Source: JBOZRQ01 sp050789255
GTDB taxonomy: Bacteria > Bacillota > Sulfobacillia > Symbiobacteriales > Symbiobacteriaceae
Length of the DNA: 62,192 nt
Direction of reading: 5' to 3'
Assembly (NCBI GenBank): GCA_050789255.1
Contig: JBOZRQ010000002.1
Coordinates: 1-62,192, forward strand
Each line of letters starts with the position of its first letter. The stretch's first letter is position 1. Position numbers and translations under genes: made by a program. The notes beneath the pieces were generated by a model. It was not told where the DNA came from, did no database searches, and saw only the letters and a list, made by a program, of their open reading frames with translations. Below are positions 46,508 to 55,089 of this stretch, one piece after another.

Positions 46508-47998
46508 CTACTTTCCTCCTGTCACGGGAATCCGGGCCGTAATCCGGCAGCCGGCGCCCGGTGCTGATTCAACGAGAAGCGTGCCGCCCAGCAGCCGGGC
46601 CCGCTCCGCCATGCCGGCCAGCCCGAAGCCGCCGTCCCCGGGGGTTGGGCGCCGCGACCCGGCCGCAGCGGGGTCGAAGCCCACCCCGTCGTCGGTCACC
46701 TGAAGCTCCGCCCAGCCGTCCGTCACCGCCAGTCGCACCACGAGCGACGTCGCCCGGGCGTACTTGACGGCGTTGTGCAGCGACTCCTGGGCGATGCGCA
46801 GCAGAGCCGCCTGCACCTGCGGGGGGACGCGGTCGATGTCGCCCACGGTCTGGAGGGCGCCCCGCAGGGCGGCCCGCTGTTCCAGCGACTCCACCTCGCT
46901 CTGGAGGGCGCCTGCCAGCCCGCTCCCCTCCAGGGAGAGCGGCCGCAGGTTCCAGACCGACCGCCGGGCCTCCTGAAGGCTCTCCCGGGCCAGGGTCTCC
47001 GCCTGCTCCCGATACAGCTCAGCCTGTTCGGGCGTGGCAGCCGCCTGCATGGCCCGGAGCTGCATAATGATCCCCATGAAGCCCTGGGCCAGCGTGTCGT
47101 GGATCTCCCGGGCCATCCGGTTCCGCTCCTCGGTGATCGACAGGTCCCGCAGCTGCCGCTCGGCCGCAAAGAGCCGGGCGTTCTCCAGGGCAACGGCCAC
47201 CTGTCCGGCGATGGTCCGGGCCACCACCAGGTCCTCCTGGTCCAGCGAGCCTGCCACCAGGCTCTGCACGGCGATCACGCCCAGGGTCCGGCCGCCCAGC
47301 CGCACCGGCACCGCCAGTTCAGCCCTGGCAGCCACCGTGCCGGCCAGGGAGGAGGGGGAGTTGTGCAGCAACTCATCGCCGGCCATGCATGCCGCCAGCG
47401 GCGGCGCCCCCGGCCCGCTCAGCGGGAAGACCCGCCCCACCGGGAACTCCTCGATGCCCCGTGCGGCGCCCGCCGCCAGCACCAGGTGCTCCCCATGCCG
47501 CTGGAGCACGGCGACCAGGTCATAGCCGAAGGTGCCGCGCATCACCCGGACCACGAAGTGCAGCAGGGCGTCGGGCTCCAGCACCGCCGCCACCTGCTGG
47601 CCGACCTGGCCGACGGCCCGCATCTGGTCGGCCTTGCGGGCCAGGGCGGCCGTTCGGGCCTCCACCCGCTCGTCCTGCCGGCGGCGCTCCTCAGCCACCT
47701 GTGCGGCCAGTTGCCAGAGCACCTCTTCCACGGCGCCCTCCTCGGTCTCCGGCGGGAGCAGCGGGCGGGCGCCCTCCTCGCCCGAGCCCATGCGCAGGGC
47801 GGCATCCCGCAAGGACTCCAGGGGCAAAGCCAGCCTGGCGGCGACCAGGTAGGCCGCGACGAGAGCCGCCGGGACAATCCACAGCGCTGAAGTGGGCGCC
47901 AACCCGAGTAGGAAGAGCCCGACCGGCGGTGACACCCCAAGGAGCGCGAGTGCAGCAAAGAGCCGCCTGCGTATGTTCGATGATCGCATCCCAGGCAT
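46508..47998 (-). CDS. GAF-containing sensor histidine kinase (HisKA_3)
   Basis: About 496 residues. Two N-terminal helices (FAALALLGVSPPVGLFLLG, ALWIVPAALVAAYLVA), HAMP-like linker, coiled coil, and GAF domain (LHFVVRVMRGTFGYDLVAVL...LGVIAVQS). Then HisKA_3 with ERNRMAREIHDTLAQGF and HATPase boxes (LLRIAQESLHNAVKYA, VTDDGVGFDP, GFGLAGMAERA). The membrane loops are short, so the signal is probably membrane- or cytoplasm-borne. Start is uncertain between 48010 and 47989; ATG 47998 has AGGTGA upstream. A TATAAT element on this strand lies at 48032-48027. Confidence 0.9.
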   Translation of the reverse strand: MPGMRSSNIRRRLFAALALLGVSPPVGLFLLGLAPTSALWIVPAALVAAYLVAARLALPLESLRDAALRMGSGEEGARPLLPPETEEGAVEEVLWQLAAQVAEERRRQDERVEARTAALARKADQMRAVGQVGQQVAAVLEPDALLHFVVRVMRGTFGYDLVAVLQRHGEHLVLAAGAARGIEEFPVGRVFPLSGPGAPPLAACMAGDELLHNSPSSLAGTVAARAELAVPVRLGGRTLGVIAVQSLVAGSLDQEDLVVARTIAGQVAVALENARLFAAERQLRDLSITEERNRMAREIHDTLAQGFMGIIMQLRAMQAAATPEQAELYREQAETLARESLQEARRSVWNLRPLSLEGSGLAGALQSEVESLEQRAALRGALQTVGDIDRVPPQVQAALLRIAQESLHNAVKYARATSLVVRLAVTDGWAELQVTDDGVGFDPAAAGSRRPTPGDGGFGLAGMAERARLLGGTLLVESAPGAGCRITARIPVTGGK

Positions 47999-48026
47999 CG
48001 CTCCAGTCACCTATTTTAACCATTAC

Positions 48027-48032
48027 ATTATA
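48027..48032 (-). promoter_or_regulatory. Candidate -10 element of the two-component operon
   Basis: On the minus strand TGTATAAT is a perfect -10 hexamer with an adjacent TG. The -35 region is weak. It lies about 30 bases before the kinase start. Confidence 0.45.
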
Positions 48033-48137
48033 CACCGGGGGAGAAATTGGCATAGCGTAAAGCACGGGTGCAGGAGCAACTCTGCTGTGTCCCGAAGTGC
48101 GCAGGTGAACCCCGTCCCACAAGAAGGAAGTGAGGGT

Positions 48138-49448
48138 ATGGCTGAACCCACCTACCCGCGGGAGTGGCTGCAAACCCTGCAGTCAGAGACGGCCCGCTGG
48201 GTCCGCACCGGGCTGATCGACGAGAGCCAGGCTGCGGCGATCCTGAAGCTCTACCCGGCCAGGGCTGGCGCCGCCCGTGACCGGACCGTCCTCATCATTA
48301 CGATCCTCGGCAGCGTCCTGCTGGGCGCCGGCGTCATCCTGTTCTTCGCCGCGAACTGGCCCCGGATCCCGGCCATGGCCAAGCTGGCCTCGGTGCTGGT
48401 TGCCACCGTGGGCGCCTACGCCAGTGGCTACTACCTGCAGTTCGTCAACAAGGAGTACCCCCGCCTGGGCCACAGCCTGATCCTGCTGGGCAGCCTGTTC
48501 TACGGCGCCGGAATCTGGCTGGTGGCGCAGACCTACCACCTGGAGAGCCGCTTCCCCAACGGCTTCCTCATGTGGGGCGCCGGGCTCCTGCCCATGGTCT
48601 GGGCGACCGCATCCCGGCCCATCCTTTACCTGTCCACGGTCGTGCTCACCATCTGGACGGTGATGGAGCAGGGGGAGTTCGCCAGCTACAACCCGCTCTA
48701 CCCCGTGCTGCTGCTGGGGGTGCTGGTGCCTATGGCCCGGTGGCTCAGCGACGCCCTGGCCGAGGCGGGGGCGCTGGCAGGGCTCTTCCTGTGGCTGATC
48801 ATCAACGCCGTCCGGGGCGACGTCTCCGGGGCCAACGAGGGGCTGGTCGTCGCCCGTACGATGCTTCTCTACGGATCCGCGGTGCTCGGCCTTGGCCTGT
48901 CGCGCCTCGGAGACCCCCGCGCCTACCTGGGCGTCGGCGCTTTCATCACCCTGCTGGGCACGTACGTCCTCACCTTCGATGTCTATGGCACCACAGCGCT
49001 GCCCTCTGCCTTCGCCGGACCCCCGTACCTGCTGGCGGTCACCTGGGCGCTGGCCGCAATCACTGCGGCGGCCGCCTGGCGCTTCTGGCGGCAGGCTGAA
49101 CCGGGGCGCGCCGCCATCACCGGCGCCCTGGCCCTCTTCGTCGGCTCAGCGCTGACGGCGGGCGCCCTCCCGGAGGTCCCCCGGATGATCGCCTTCAACT
49201 TGCTCCTCTTCGCTGCCACGGTGGGCCTGGTGATCTACGGGGTCCACCGCCGCAGCGAACTGCTAGTCAACCTGGGCCTGGTGGCCTTCGTGGTCCACAT
49301 CTTCACCCGGTACGTCGACCTCTTCTTCGATGCGATGGACCGGTCCGTCTTCTTCGTGCTCGGCGGCATCCTGCTCCTGGGGGGCGGCTGGCTGCTGGAG
49401 CGGAACCGCCGCCGCTGGGTCGGCGATTGGGGAGGCGATCTCAAATGA
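48138..49448 (+). CDS. DUF2157 multi-pass membrane protein
   Basis: 436 residues. A cytosolic N-terminus with WLQTLQSETARWVRTGLIDESQAAAIL (the DUF2157 core) is followed by about 12 membrane segments. DUF2157 proteins are usually co-encoded with a GDYXXLXY protein, as here; their role in the envelope is unknown. ATG 48138 follows GAAGGAAGTGAGGG. The next gene overlaps by four bases, confirming one transcriptional unit. Confidence 0.85.
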   Translation: MAEPTYPREWLQTLQSETARWVRTGLIDESQAAAILKLYPARAGAARDRTVLIITILGSVLLGAGVILFFAANWPRIPAMAKLASVLVATVGAYASGYYLQFVNKEYPRLGHSLILLGSLFYGAGIWLVAQTYHLESRFPNGFLMWGAGLLPMVWATASRPILYLSTVVLTIWTVMEQGEFASYNPLYPVLLLGVLVPMARWLSDALAEAGALAGLFLWLIINAVRGDVSGANEGLVVARTMLLYGSAVLGLGLSRLGDPRAYLGVGAFITLLGTYVLTFDVYGTTALPSAFAGPPYLLAVTWALAAITAAAAWRFWRQAEPGRAAITGALALFVGSALTAGALPEVPRMIAFNLLLFAATVGLVIYGVHRRSELLVNLGLVAFVVHIFTRYVDLFFDAMDRSVFFVLGGILLLGGGWLLERNRRRWVGDWGGDLK

Positions 49449-50005
49449 CCGGCAAGCGCTGGTTCTGGCTGGCGGTCGCCCTGCAGGTGGCCCTGCTGCT
49501 CGGCATGGCCGGGCGCCACGCCTACACCGTGTCCACGGGGGCGCCCGCCCTGCTGAAGACAGAGCCGGTGGACCCCTGGGACTTTTTCCGGGGCGAGTAC
49601 GTCCGGCTCAACTATGAGATCTCCCGCCTCGACCCCACCGAGGTCACCATGAACGGCCCCTTCAAGGCGGGCCAGACCGTCTGGGTAACCTTACAGCAGG
49701 GAACGCCCTACTGGACGGCCACCGCGGTCTCGACGCAACGCCCGGCCGCGGCCGCCAACCAGATCCTGCTGAAGGGCACCGTGGAGTCTGTCTACGAGCC
49801 CGTCGCTGAACCATGGCCCGGGGCGCCGAAACCCGGCGAGATCCGCATCCGCTATGGCTTCGAGCAGTTCTACGTCCCCGAGGGCCAGGGCAGCGGCCTT
49901 GAGCAGCGCCAGGTCGATCTGAGCGTGGAGATCAAGGTCGACGGCTTCGGACGGGGCGCGTTGAGCAAGGTATTCCTGGCGGGCAAGGAGATCACCTGGA
50001 ACTAG
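49445..50005 (+). CDS. GDYXXLXY-domain membrane-anchored protein
   Basis: 186 residues. One N-terminal helix (FWLAVALQVALLLGMAG), then the family motif in the form RGEYVRLNYEISRL (GEY for GDY). It is followed by a strand-rich extracytoplasmic domain ending KVFLAGKEITWN. It is paired with the DUF2157 gene. The two may form a complex; no enzymatic role is known. Confidence 0.85.
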   Translation: MTGKRWFWLAVALQVALLLGMAGRHAYTVSTGAPALLKTEPVDPWDFFRGEYVRLNYEISRLDPTEVTMNGPFKAGQTVWVTLQQGTPYWTATAVSTQRPAAAANQILLKGTVESVYEPVAEPWPGAPKPGEIRIRYGFEQFYVPEGQGSGLEQRQVDLSVEIKVDGFGRGALSKVFLAGKEITWN

Positions 50006-50045
50006 CGGGTGCGGCCCGTCGTCTTATCCCCCGGAGGCTGAGGAC

Positions 50046-51404
50046 TTGAAAACTACCATCACCTTGGTTCACACCAACGATCTGCACAGCCATTTCGACC
50101 AGTGGCCCTACACGGCGGCCGTGGTGAAGCGGGAGCTGGCCCGTGCGGCCGCCGCAGGGCACCCGGCGATCTACATGGACGCCGGCGACCACGTGGACAT
50201 GAGCGAGCGCACCAGCTATGGCACCCGCGCCCGGGTCAACCTGCGGCTCCTGAGCGACCTGGGCTGCTGCGCTTACACCCTGGGCAACAACGAGACGATG
50301 CGGCTGAAGTTCTCCGAGCTCAGCTACCTGGCTAAGGCATCGCCCTTCCCCTGGCTCGGCGCCAACATGCGGCTGCCCAGCGGCGACCCGGTCCCCAACA
50401 TCACCGACTGGACCATGGTCGAAGCCGGGCCGGTCAAGGTGGGCGTCTTCGGGATGACGGCGCTGCCGGGCGGCCTTGCCGACGCCCTGGGCCTCAAGCG
50501 GCTCAACGAGGGGGAGGCGATCCGGCGCATCACCGCCGAAATGCGGGCCGCCGGCGCCCACGTGGTGATCTTCCTGAGCCACTTCGGCATCAAGTGGGAC
50601 CTGGATTATGTCGAGCACGGCATCGACATCACCGTGGGCGGCCATACCCACACCGCCCTGGCAGAGCCCCAGTGGCTCGGCCAGACCGCCATCACCCAGG
50701 CCGGCGACTTCGGGCGCTACGTGGGCGTACTGGAGATCGACGTGGACCTGGAGGCCGGCAAGTTCCTGACCTGCCGGGGGCGTCTGGTCCCGGTCAACCG
50801 GGACGAGGTCACCCCGGACGAGGGCGCCCTGGCCATCCTCCGGGAGGAGTCAGCCGCCGCCGACAAGGCCCTGGGCGAGGTGCTCACCGTGCTGCCCGCC
50901 GACCTGCCCCACGACCCGGTGGGCGAGTCCCAGCTGGCGCCGCTGGTCGCCGAGGTGCTCCGGCAGCACGCCGGCGCCGAGGTCGGGCTCTGCCCGGGCG
51001 GCCAGGCCCTGGAGGGGCTCAGAGCCGGCCCGCTCACCCGTGAGCAACTGGCGACCGTCATGTCGCCCATGTTCGTGCCCGCCCTGCTGGAGTTCAAGGG
51101 CAGCCAGCTCCTGGCGCTCCTGGAGCAGTCCGAGGACCCCGCCTGCCACGGCTTCCTGCTGTGGGACAAGGGTATGCGGCCCCGGGGCAAGCCCATCGGC
51201 CGGATCTTCACGGCTGGCCTCGACCCGGCGAGCATCGACCCCGACCGGGTCTACACGGTCGGCGCCCCCTACCTGCTCGGCTTCCCCGACGTGGGGTACC
51301 CGGCGCTGGCGGGCGTGAAGACCGTGAGGCGCTTCATGCCGACCTTTGTGCGCGAGGTCTTCGAGGAGGCCCTGCGGCAGGGACAAGTCGAACTTTCACG
51401 GTAG
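50046..51404 (+). CDS. YunD/5'-nucleotidase-family metallophosphoesterase
   Basis: 452 residues. Metallophosphoesterase part: LVHTNDLHSHFDQW, IYMDAGDHVDMSE, LGNNETMRLKF, VVIFLSHFG, ITVGGHTHTAL. The C-terminal 5'-nucleotidase part is at 270-450. The usual GNHE motif is GNNE, so the His of the catalytic Asp-His pair is absent, as in the YunD branch. No signal peptide, so it acts in the cytoplasm on a nucleotide or other phosphoester. TTG start with GGAGGCTGAGG upstream. A terminator follows. Confidence 0.85.
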   Translation: MKTTITLVHTNDLHSHFDQWPYTAAVVKRELARAAAAGHPAIYMDAGDHVDMSERTSYGTRARVNLRLLSDLGCCAYTLGNNETMRLKFSELSYLAKASPFPWLGANMRLPSGDPVPNITDWTMVEAGPVKVGVFGMTALPGGLADALGLKRLNEGEAIRRITAEMRAAGAHVVIFLSHFGIKWDLDYVEHGIDITVGGHTHTALAEPQWLGQTAITQAGDFGRYVGVLEIDVDLEAGKFLTCRGRLVPVNRDEVTPDEGALAILREESAAADKALGEVLTVLPADLPHDPVGESQLAPLVAEVLRQHAGAEVGLCPGGQALEGLRAGPLTREQLATVMSPMFVPALLEFKGSQLLALLEQSEDPACHGFLLWDKGMRPRGKPIGRIFTAGLDPASIDPDRVYTVGAPYLLGFPDVGYPALAGVKTVRRFMPTFVREVFEEALRQGQVELSR

Positions 51405-51409
51405 AACAA

Positions 51410-51448
51410 AGAACCCTCACCAAGTCGGCGCTTGGCGAGGGTTCTTTT
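51410..51448 (+). terminator. Rho-independent terminator
   Basis: AAGAACCCTCACCAAG-tcggcg-CTTGGCGAGGGTTCTT with one mismatch, then TTTCTTTTCT. It ends the phosphoesterase transcript. Confidence 0.88.
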
Positions 51449-51559
51449 CTTTTCTGTCGAGAGCAACATTTTTTAAAGCTATGTATTCATAGGCAAAGGG
51501 GAATTGGTCCGCTGGTAGAAACAAATAGGCGATCACTCCTTCAGGAGGCGGAACTCCAC

Positions 51560-53236
51560 TTGGACGAAGCGATCAGGCTGACCGACCTTCACTTTACCTA
51601 CCGCCACACGGAATCCCCCGCCCTCACGGGCATCGACCTGACCGTCCGGCCCGCCGAGTTCGTGGTGCTCGTTGGCCCGAGCGGGGCCGGCAAGTCCACC
51701 CTGTGCTACGCCCTCAACGGTTTGATCCCCAAGTTCCTGCGCGGCGAGATGACCGGCGCCGTCGAGATCTTCGGCCGCCCCACCGCCGACCAGAAGGTCG
51801 GCCAGCTCTCCGAAACCGTCGGCCTGGTCTTCCAGGACTTCGAGAGCCAACTCTTCTCCACCAACGTCGAGCTGGAGGTCGCGTTCGCCCCGGAAAACTT
51901 CGGCGTCGACCGCTCTGAAATCGAGCGCCGCGTTCGTGAATGCCTGGCCACGGTGGGACTCACCGGCTTGGAGCGCCGTGAGCCCGCCACGCTCTCCGGC
52001 GGCCAGAAGCAGCGCCTGGCGATCGCCTCCGTGCTGAGCATGGAGCCGCGCATCGTGGTCATGGATGAGCCGACCACCGACCTGGACCCACTGGGAAAGG
52101 AAGGGGTCTTCAACGTCTCCCGGCGCCTGCGGGAGCGGGGCCTCACCATGCTGATCGCCGAACACGAAACCGAGGAGGCCGCCGTGGCCGACCGGGTGAT
52201 CGTGCTCAACCACGGCCGGGTCGAAGCCGACGGTCCGCCTGCCGACGTCCTCACCCGGGCCGACTGGCTGGAGGAGCTGGGCGTCCAGCCCCTGGGCGCC
52301 GCCCAGGTCACCGCCCGGCTGGGCCTGCGCCCGGTCCTCACGGTCGAGGAGGCCACGGAGGAGCTCGCTGGGGCCGGCTACCGGGTCGACCCACAGGCCC
52401 TGGCCACCCTGGCAGCCGCCGACCCACAGCCCCCCGGCAGCCCCGTCATCGAGGTGAGGGGGCTCGAGCACCGCTACCCCAACGGCTTGGCGGCCCTGCA
52501 GGGCGCCGACCTGACGATCCGCAGCGGCGAGTTCGTCGCCGTGGTGGGGCAGAACGGCTCCGGCAAAACCACCCTGGTCAAGCACTTCAACGGCCTGCTG
52601 ACGCCCACGTCGGGCGATGTGCTCGTCGCGGGGACCTCCACCCGCAACCAGACCGTCCTCCAGCTCGGCAAAACCGTGGGCTACGTCTTCCAGAACCCCG
52701 ACCACCAGATCTTCGCCGACACCGTCTTCGAAGAGGTCGCCTTCGGCCCCCGCAACCACGGCGTCGCCCCCGACGAGGTGAAGACCCGGGTCACCGAGGC
52801 CCTCGCCGCCGTGGGCCTGGAGGGCCGGGAACAGGAGGACCCCCTCGCCCTCACCAAGGGCGAGCGCCAGCGGGTCGCTGTCGCCTCGGTGCTGGCCACC
52901 CGGCCCGAGGTGATCATCCTGGACGAACCCACCACCGGCCTCGACTACAAGGAGCAGCGCAAGATGATGGACCTGGTCCGGCAGCTGAACGAGGCCGGCC
53001 ACACGATCATCTGCGTCACGCACACCATGTGGGTGGTGGCTGAGTACGCCCACCGCACCATCGTCGTGAAGGACGGCCGCATCTGGATGGACGGGCCCAC
53101 CCGCCAGGTGATGGGCCGGGAGGCCGAGCTGACCGCAGCCAGCCTCAAGCCGCCGCAGCTGGTGCGCATCTCCAACCGGCTGGGCGGCACCCTGCTGACC
53201 TTGTCCGAATGCATGCAAGCGATCCGGAGGGGGTAG
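51560..53236 (+). CDS. Fused double ATPase of an ECF transporter
   Basis: 558 residues, two ABC domains joined by a 100-residue linker. Domain 1: GPSGAGKSTLCYALNG, TLSGGQKQRLAIA, IVVMDEPTTDLDP. Domain 2: GQNGSGKTTLVKHFNG, ALTKGERQRVAVA (LSGGQ replaced by LTKGE), VIILDEPTTGLDY. It is the energising module of a vitamin or metal importer; the order A-A, T, S resembles YkoDCE. TTG 51560 is the start, with AGGAGG about 11 bases upstream. An alternative further upstream would enter the preceding intergenic region. Confidence 0.9.
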   Translation: MDEAIRLTDLHFTYRHTESPALTGIDLTVRPAEFVVLVGPSGAGKSTLCYALNGLIPKFLRGEMTGAVEIFGRPTADQKVGQLSETVGLVFQDFESQLFSTNVELEVAFAPENFGVDRSEIERRVRECLATVGLTGLERREPATLSGGQKQRLAIASVLSMEPRIVVMDEPTTDLDPLGKEGVFNVSRRLRERGLTMLIAEHETEEAAVADRVIVLNHGRVEADGPPADVLTRADWLEELGVQPLGAAQVTARLGLRPVLTVEEATEELAGAGYRVDPQALATLAAADPQPPGSPVIEVRGLEHRYPNGLAALQGADLTIRSGEFVAVVGQNGSGKTTLVKHFNGLLTPTSGDVLVAGTSTRNQTVLQLGKTVGYVFQNPDHQIFADTVFEEVAFGPRNHGVAPDEVKTRVTEALAAVGLEGREQEDPLALTKGERQRVAVASVLATRPEVIILDEPTTGLDYKEQRKMMDLVRQLNEAGHTIICVTHTMWVVAEYAHRTIVVKDGRIWMDGPTRQVMGREAELTAASLKPPQLVRISNRLGGTLLTLSECMQAIRRG

Positions 53237-53239
53237 GCC

Positions 53240-54019
53240 ATGGACATTTACCTCTACATCGACCGCCCTTCGCCGATCCACCGCCTCGACCCCCGTGCCA
53301 AGATGGTATTCCTGGGCGGCCTGCTCCTGCTCTCCGTGGCAGCAGAACACCCGGCACTCCCGGCGGCCCTGCTGCTCATGGTGATCATCACCTACCAGGC
53401 CGCCGGCACCTGGCGAGCCCTGAAGCGGGTGCGCATGCTGCTGGTCATCCTCAGCACCTTCTCGCTGATCACCTGGTCCCTGGTAGCAAACGGGACCACC
53501 CCGCTCTTTGGGCCGGTCACCCTGGAGTCCCTGCTCTACGGGTTGGGCACAGGCCTGAAGCTCTCCACAGCGGTGGTTGGTGCAACGCTCTTCCTTGCCA
53601 CCACCAAGAACGAAGAGATCACCCTGGGCCTCATTCGCCTCGGCCTGCCCTACAACGCCGCCTTCGCTTTCTCCATGGCCCTGCGCCTCGTTCCCACCTT
53701 TGTGGGCGCCGGTGCCACCATCGTCCAGGCGCAGAAGTCCCGGGGGCTTGACGTTGAGTCGGGCAACATCCTCGAGCGAATCCGCAAGTACCTCCCGCTC
53801 ATCGTCCCGATCTTCGCATCGGCGATTCGCTCCACCAACCAGCTGGCCATGGCGCTCGAATCCAAGGGGTTCGGCGCCCGGAGCCGCCGCACCCACCTGC
53901 TCCAACTTAAGATGCGTCCATCGGACTGGCTGTTTGTGGCAGCCGGGCTCCTCATGGTGGGCGGCTTCCTGGCGGTTCGGTTCCTCGGGGTGGCAAGCAT
54001 TCCCGGGCTAATCAGATGA
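53240..54019 (+). CDS. ecfT: EcfT transmembrane component
   Basis: 259 residues, about five helices (VFLGGLLLLSVAAEHPALPAALLLMVIITYQ part, MLLVILSTFSLITWSLV, and later ones). The two coupling motifs are AQKSRGLD and ALESKGFGA (A-x-x-S/R-G type), which bind the ATPase heads. Three bases after the ATPase gene. Confidence 0.93.
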   Translation: MDIYLYIDRPSPIHRLDPRAKMVFLGGLLLLSVAAEHPALPAALLLMVIITYQAAGTWRALKRVRMLLVILSTFSLITWSLVANGTTPLFGPVTLESLLYGLGTGLKLSTAVVGATLFLATTKNEEITLGLIRLGLPYNAAFAFSMALRLVPTFVGAGATIVQAQKSRGLDVESGNILERIRKYLPLIVPIFASAIRSTNQLAMALESKGFGARSRRTHLLQLKMRPSDWLFVAAGLLMVGGFLAVRFLGVASIPGLIR

Positions 54020-54071
54020 CCGGGAGTTTGTAGGTTGGGGTTCCAATCTCGGGAGGAGAGGTGTTGCGAAG

Positions 54072-54908
54072 ATGCGTGAACTGTTTACCATGTGGCGTCA
54101 TACCCGAATGATTGTGCTCACCGCTCTCATTGCTGCCGTTTATGCCGCGGTCCTGATCCCGTTCAAGGCGATTCCCCTCGTGCCTGGGTTTACCGAGATC
54201 CGTGCCGCTCAGGTGATTCCCCCGGTAGCATCCCTGCTGTTCGGGCCGGCTGCGGCGTGGGGTACGGCGATTGGCAACCTGATTGGTGACTTGATGGGCG
54301 GCACCATTGGCCTCGGCAATGCCTTCGGTTTTGTTGGCAACTTCCTGCTTGGCGCGACCCCGTACGTGATCTGGGGCCGGCTGGGCGCCCTCTCCAGTGG
54401 GGAGGAGCCAAACATGAAGTCGAGCAAACAGGTCGTTGAGTTCGTCATCGCGGTGCTGGTCAGCGGCGTTGCGTGCGCCTTCACGATCGCATGGGGCCTG
54501 GAGGTGCTTGGGCTTTTCCCGTTCACCGTGCTCGGCTCGATCATTGCCATCAACAACGTGGTGCTGCCTGCGATTCTCGGCCCGGTGCTTCAGCGCTTGC
54601 TCTATGACCGGGTGAAGCGCTGGGGCCTGCTCTGGTCCGACGTCATGGACGCCAGCGACATCGGGCAGGGCAGCACCGGCTCCACCGCCGCCTGGCTTGC
54701 CACCGGAGCAACCCTGATCGGGTATGCGCTCTGTCTGGCGATCTCCCTGGGCGCCGGCAACGCGCTAGGAATGCCCGGCTTTGGTTCGAAGGGCGGTGCC
54801 ATGAGCGTGATTGTCGCCGGGGCGCCCTTCATGCTGGCCCTGCTACTCACGCTTTTCCTGGGCCGTGCCCGCACCGACCTCGCCAAGAGCGGCCGCAAGG
54901 TGGCTTGA
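54072..54908 (+). CDS. ECF transporter substrate-binding (S) component
   Basis: 278 residues, about six to seven helices. EIRAAQVIPPVASLLFGPAAAWGTAIGNLIGDL (over motif parts), TIGLGNAFGFVGNFLLGATPYVIWG: an acidic/Gly-rich pattern like QueT- and YkoE-type S components. The substrate is not readable; candidates include a thiamine precursor or a queuosine precursor. It is the third gene of the operon, with a good GGGAGGAGAGG site upstream. Confidence 0.8.
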   Translation: MRELFTMWRHTRMIVLTALIAAVYAAVLIPFKAIPLVPGFTEIRAAQVIPPVASLLFGPAAAWGTAIGNLIGDLMGGTIGLGNAFGFVGNFLLGATPYVIWGRLGALSSGEEPNMKSSKQVVEFVIAVLVSGVACAFTIAWGLEVLGLFPFTVLGSIIAINNVVLPAILGPVLQRLLYDRVKRWGLLWSDVMDASDIGQGSTGSTAAWLATGATLIGYALCLAISLGAGNALGMPGFGSKGGAMSVIVAGAPFMLALLLTLFLGRARTDLAKSGRKVA

Positions 54909-54948
54909 CCGTCTGACACCCGAAAAACCAAACCTTCAACACCACGTA

Positions 54949-54972
54949 CCCCCTGGGTTCTCACCCAGGGGG
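54949..54972 (+). terminator. Terminator of the ECF operon
   Basis: CCCCCTGGGT-tctc-ACCCAGGGGG followed by TTAATCT. It is 40 bases after the S-component stop. Confidence 0.8.
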
Positions 54973-55000
54973 TTAATCTCGTGTAAAATCTTTATAATCG

Positions 55001-55030
55001 TTGGACTATACAGTATCGTTATGTGATACT
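55001..55030 (+). promoter_or_regulatory. Weak candidate promoter of the PKD gene
   Basis: TTGGAC (55001-55006), 18 bases, GATACT (55025-55030). TATAAT also occurs at 54993-54998 but without a -35. The A+T-rich zone 54970-55065 is the only one near the giant gene. Confidence 0.35.
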
Positions 55031-55089
55031 TAGAGTATTCATTTGTTTTATCGGAACGTTCAACGGGCGAACAGGAGCGTGGGGGAAGA

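Noticed and set aside
51449..51559. TPP or preQ1 riboswitch before the ECF operon
   Set aside because: The gap is too short and lacks the CTGAGA box of TPP and the preQ1 hairpin-plus-tail pattern.
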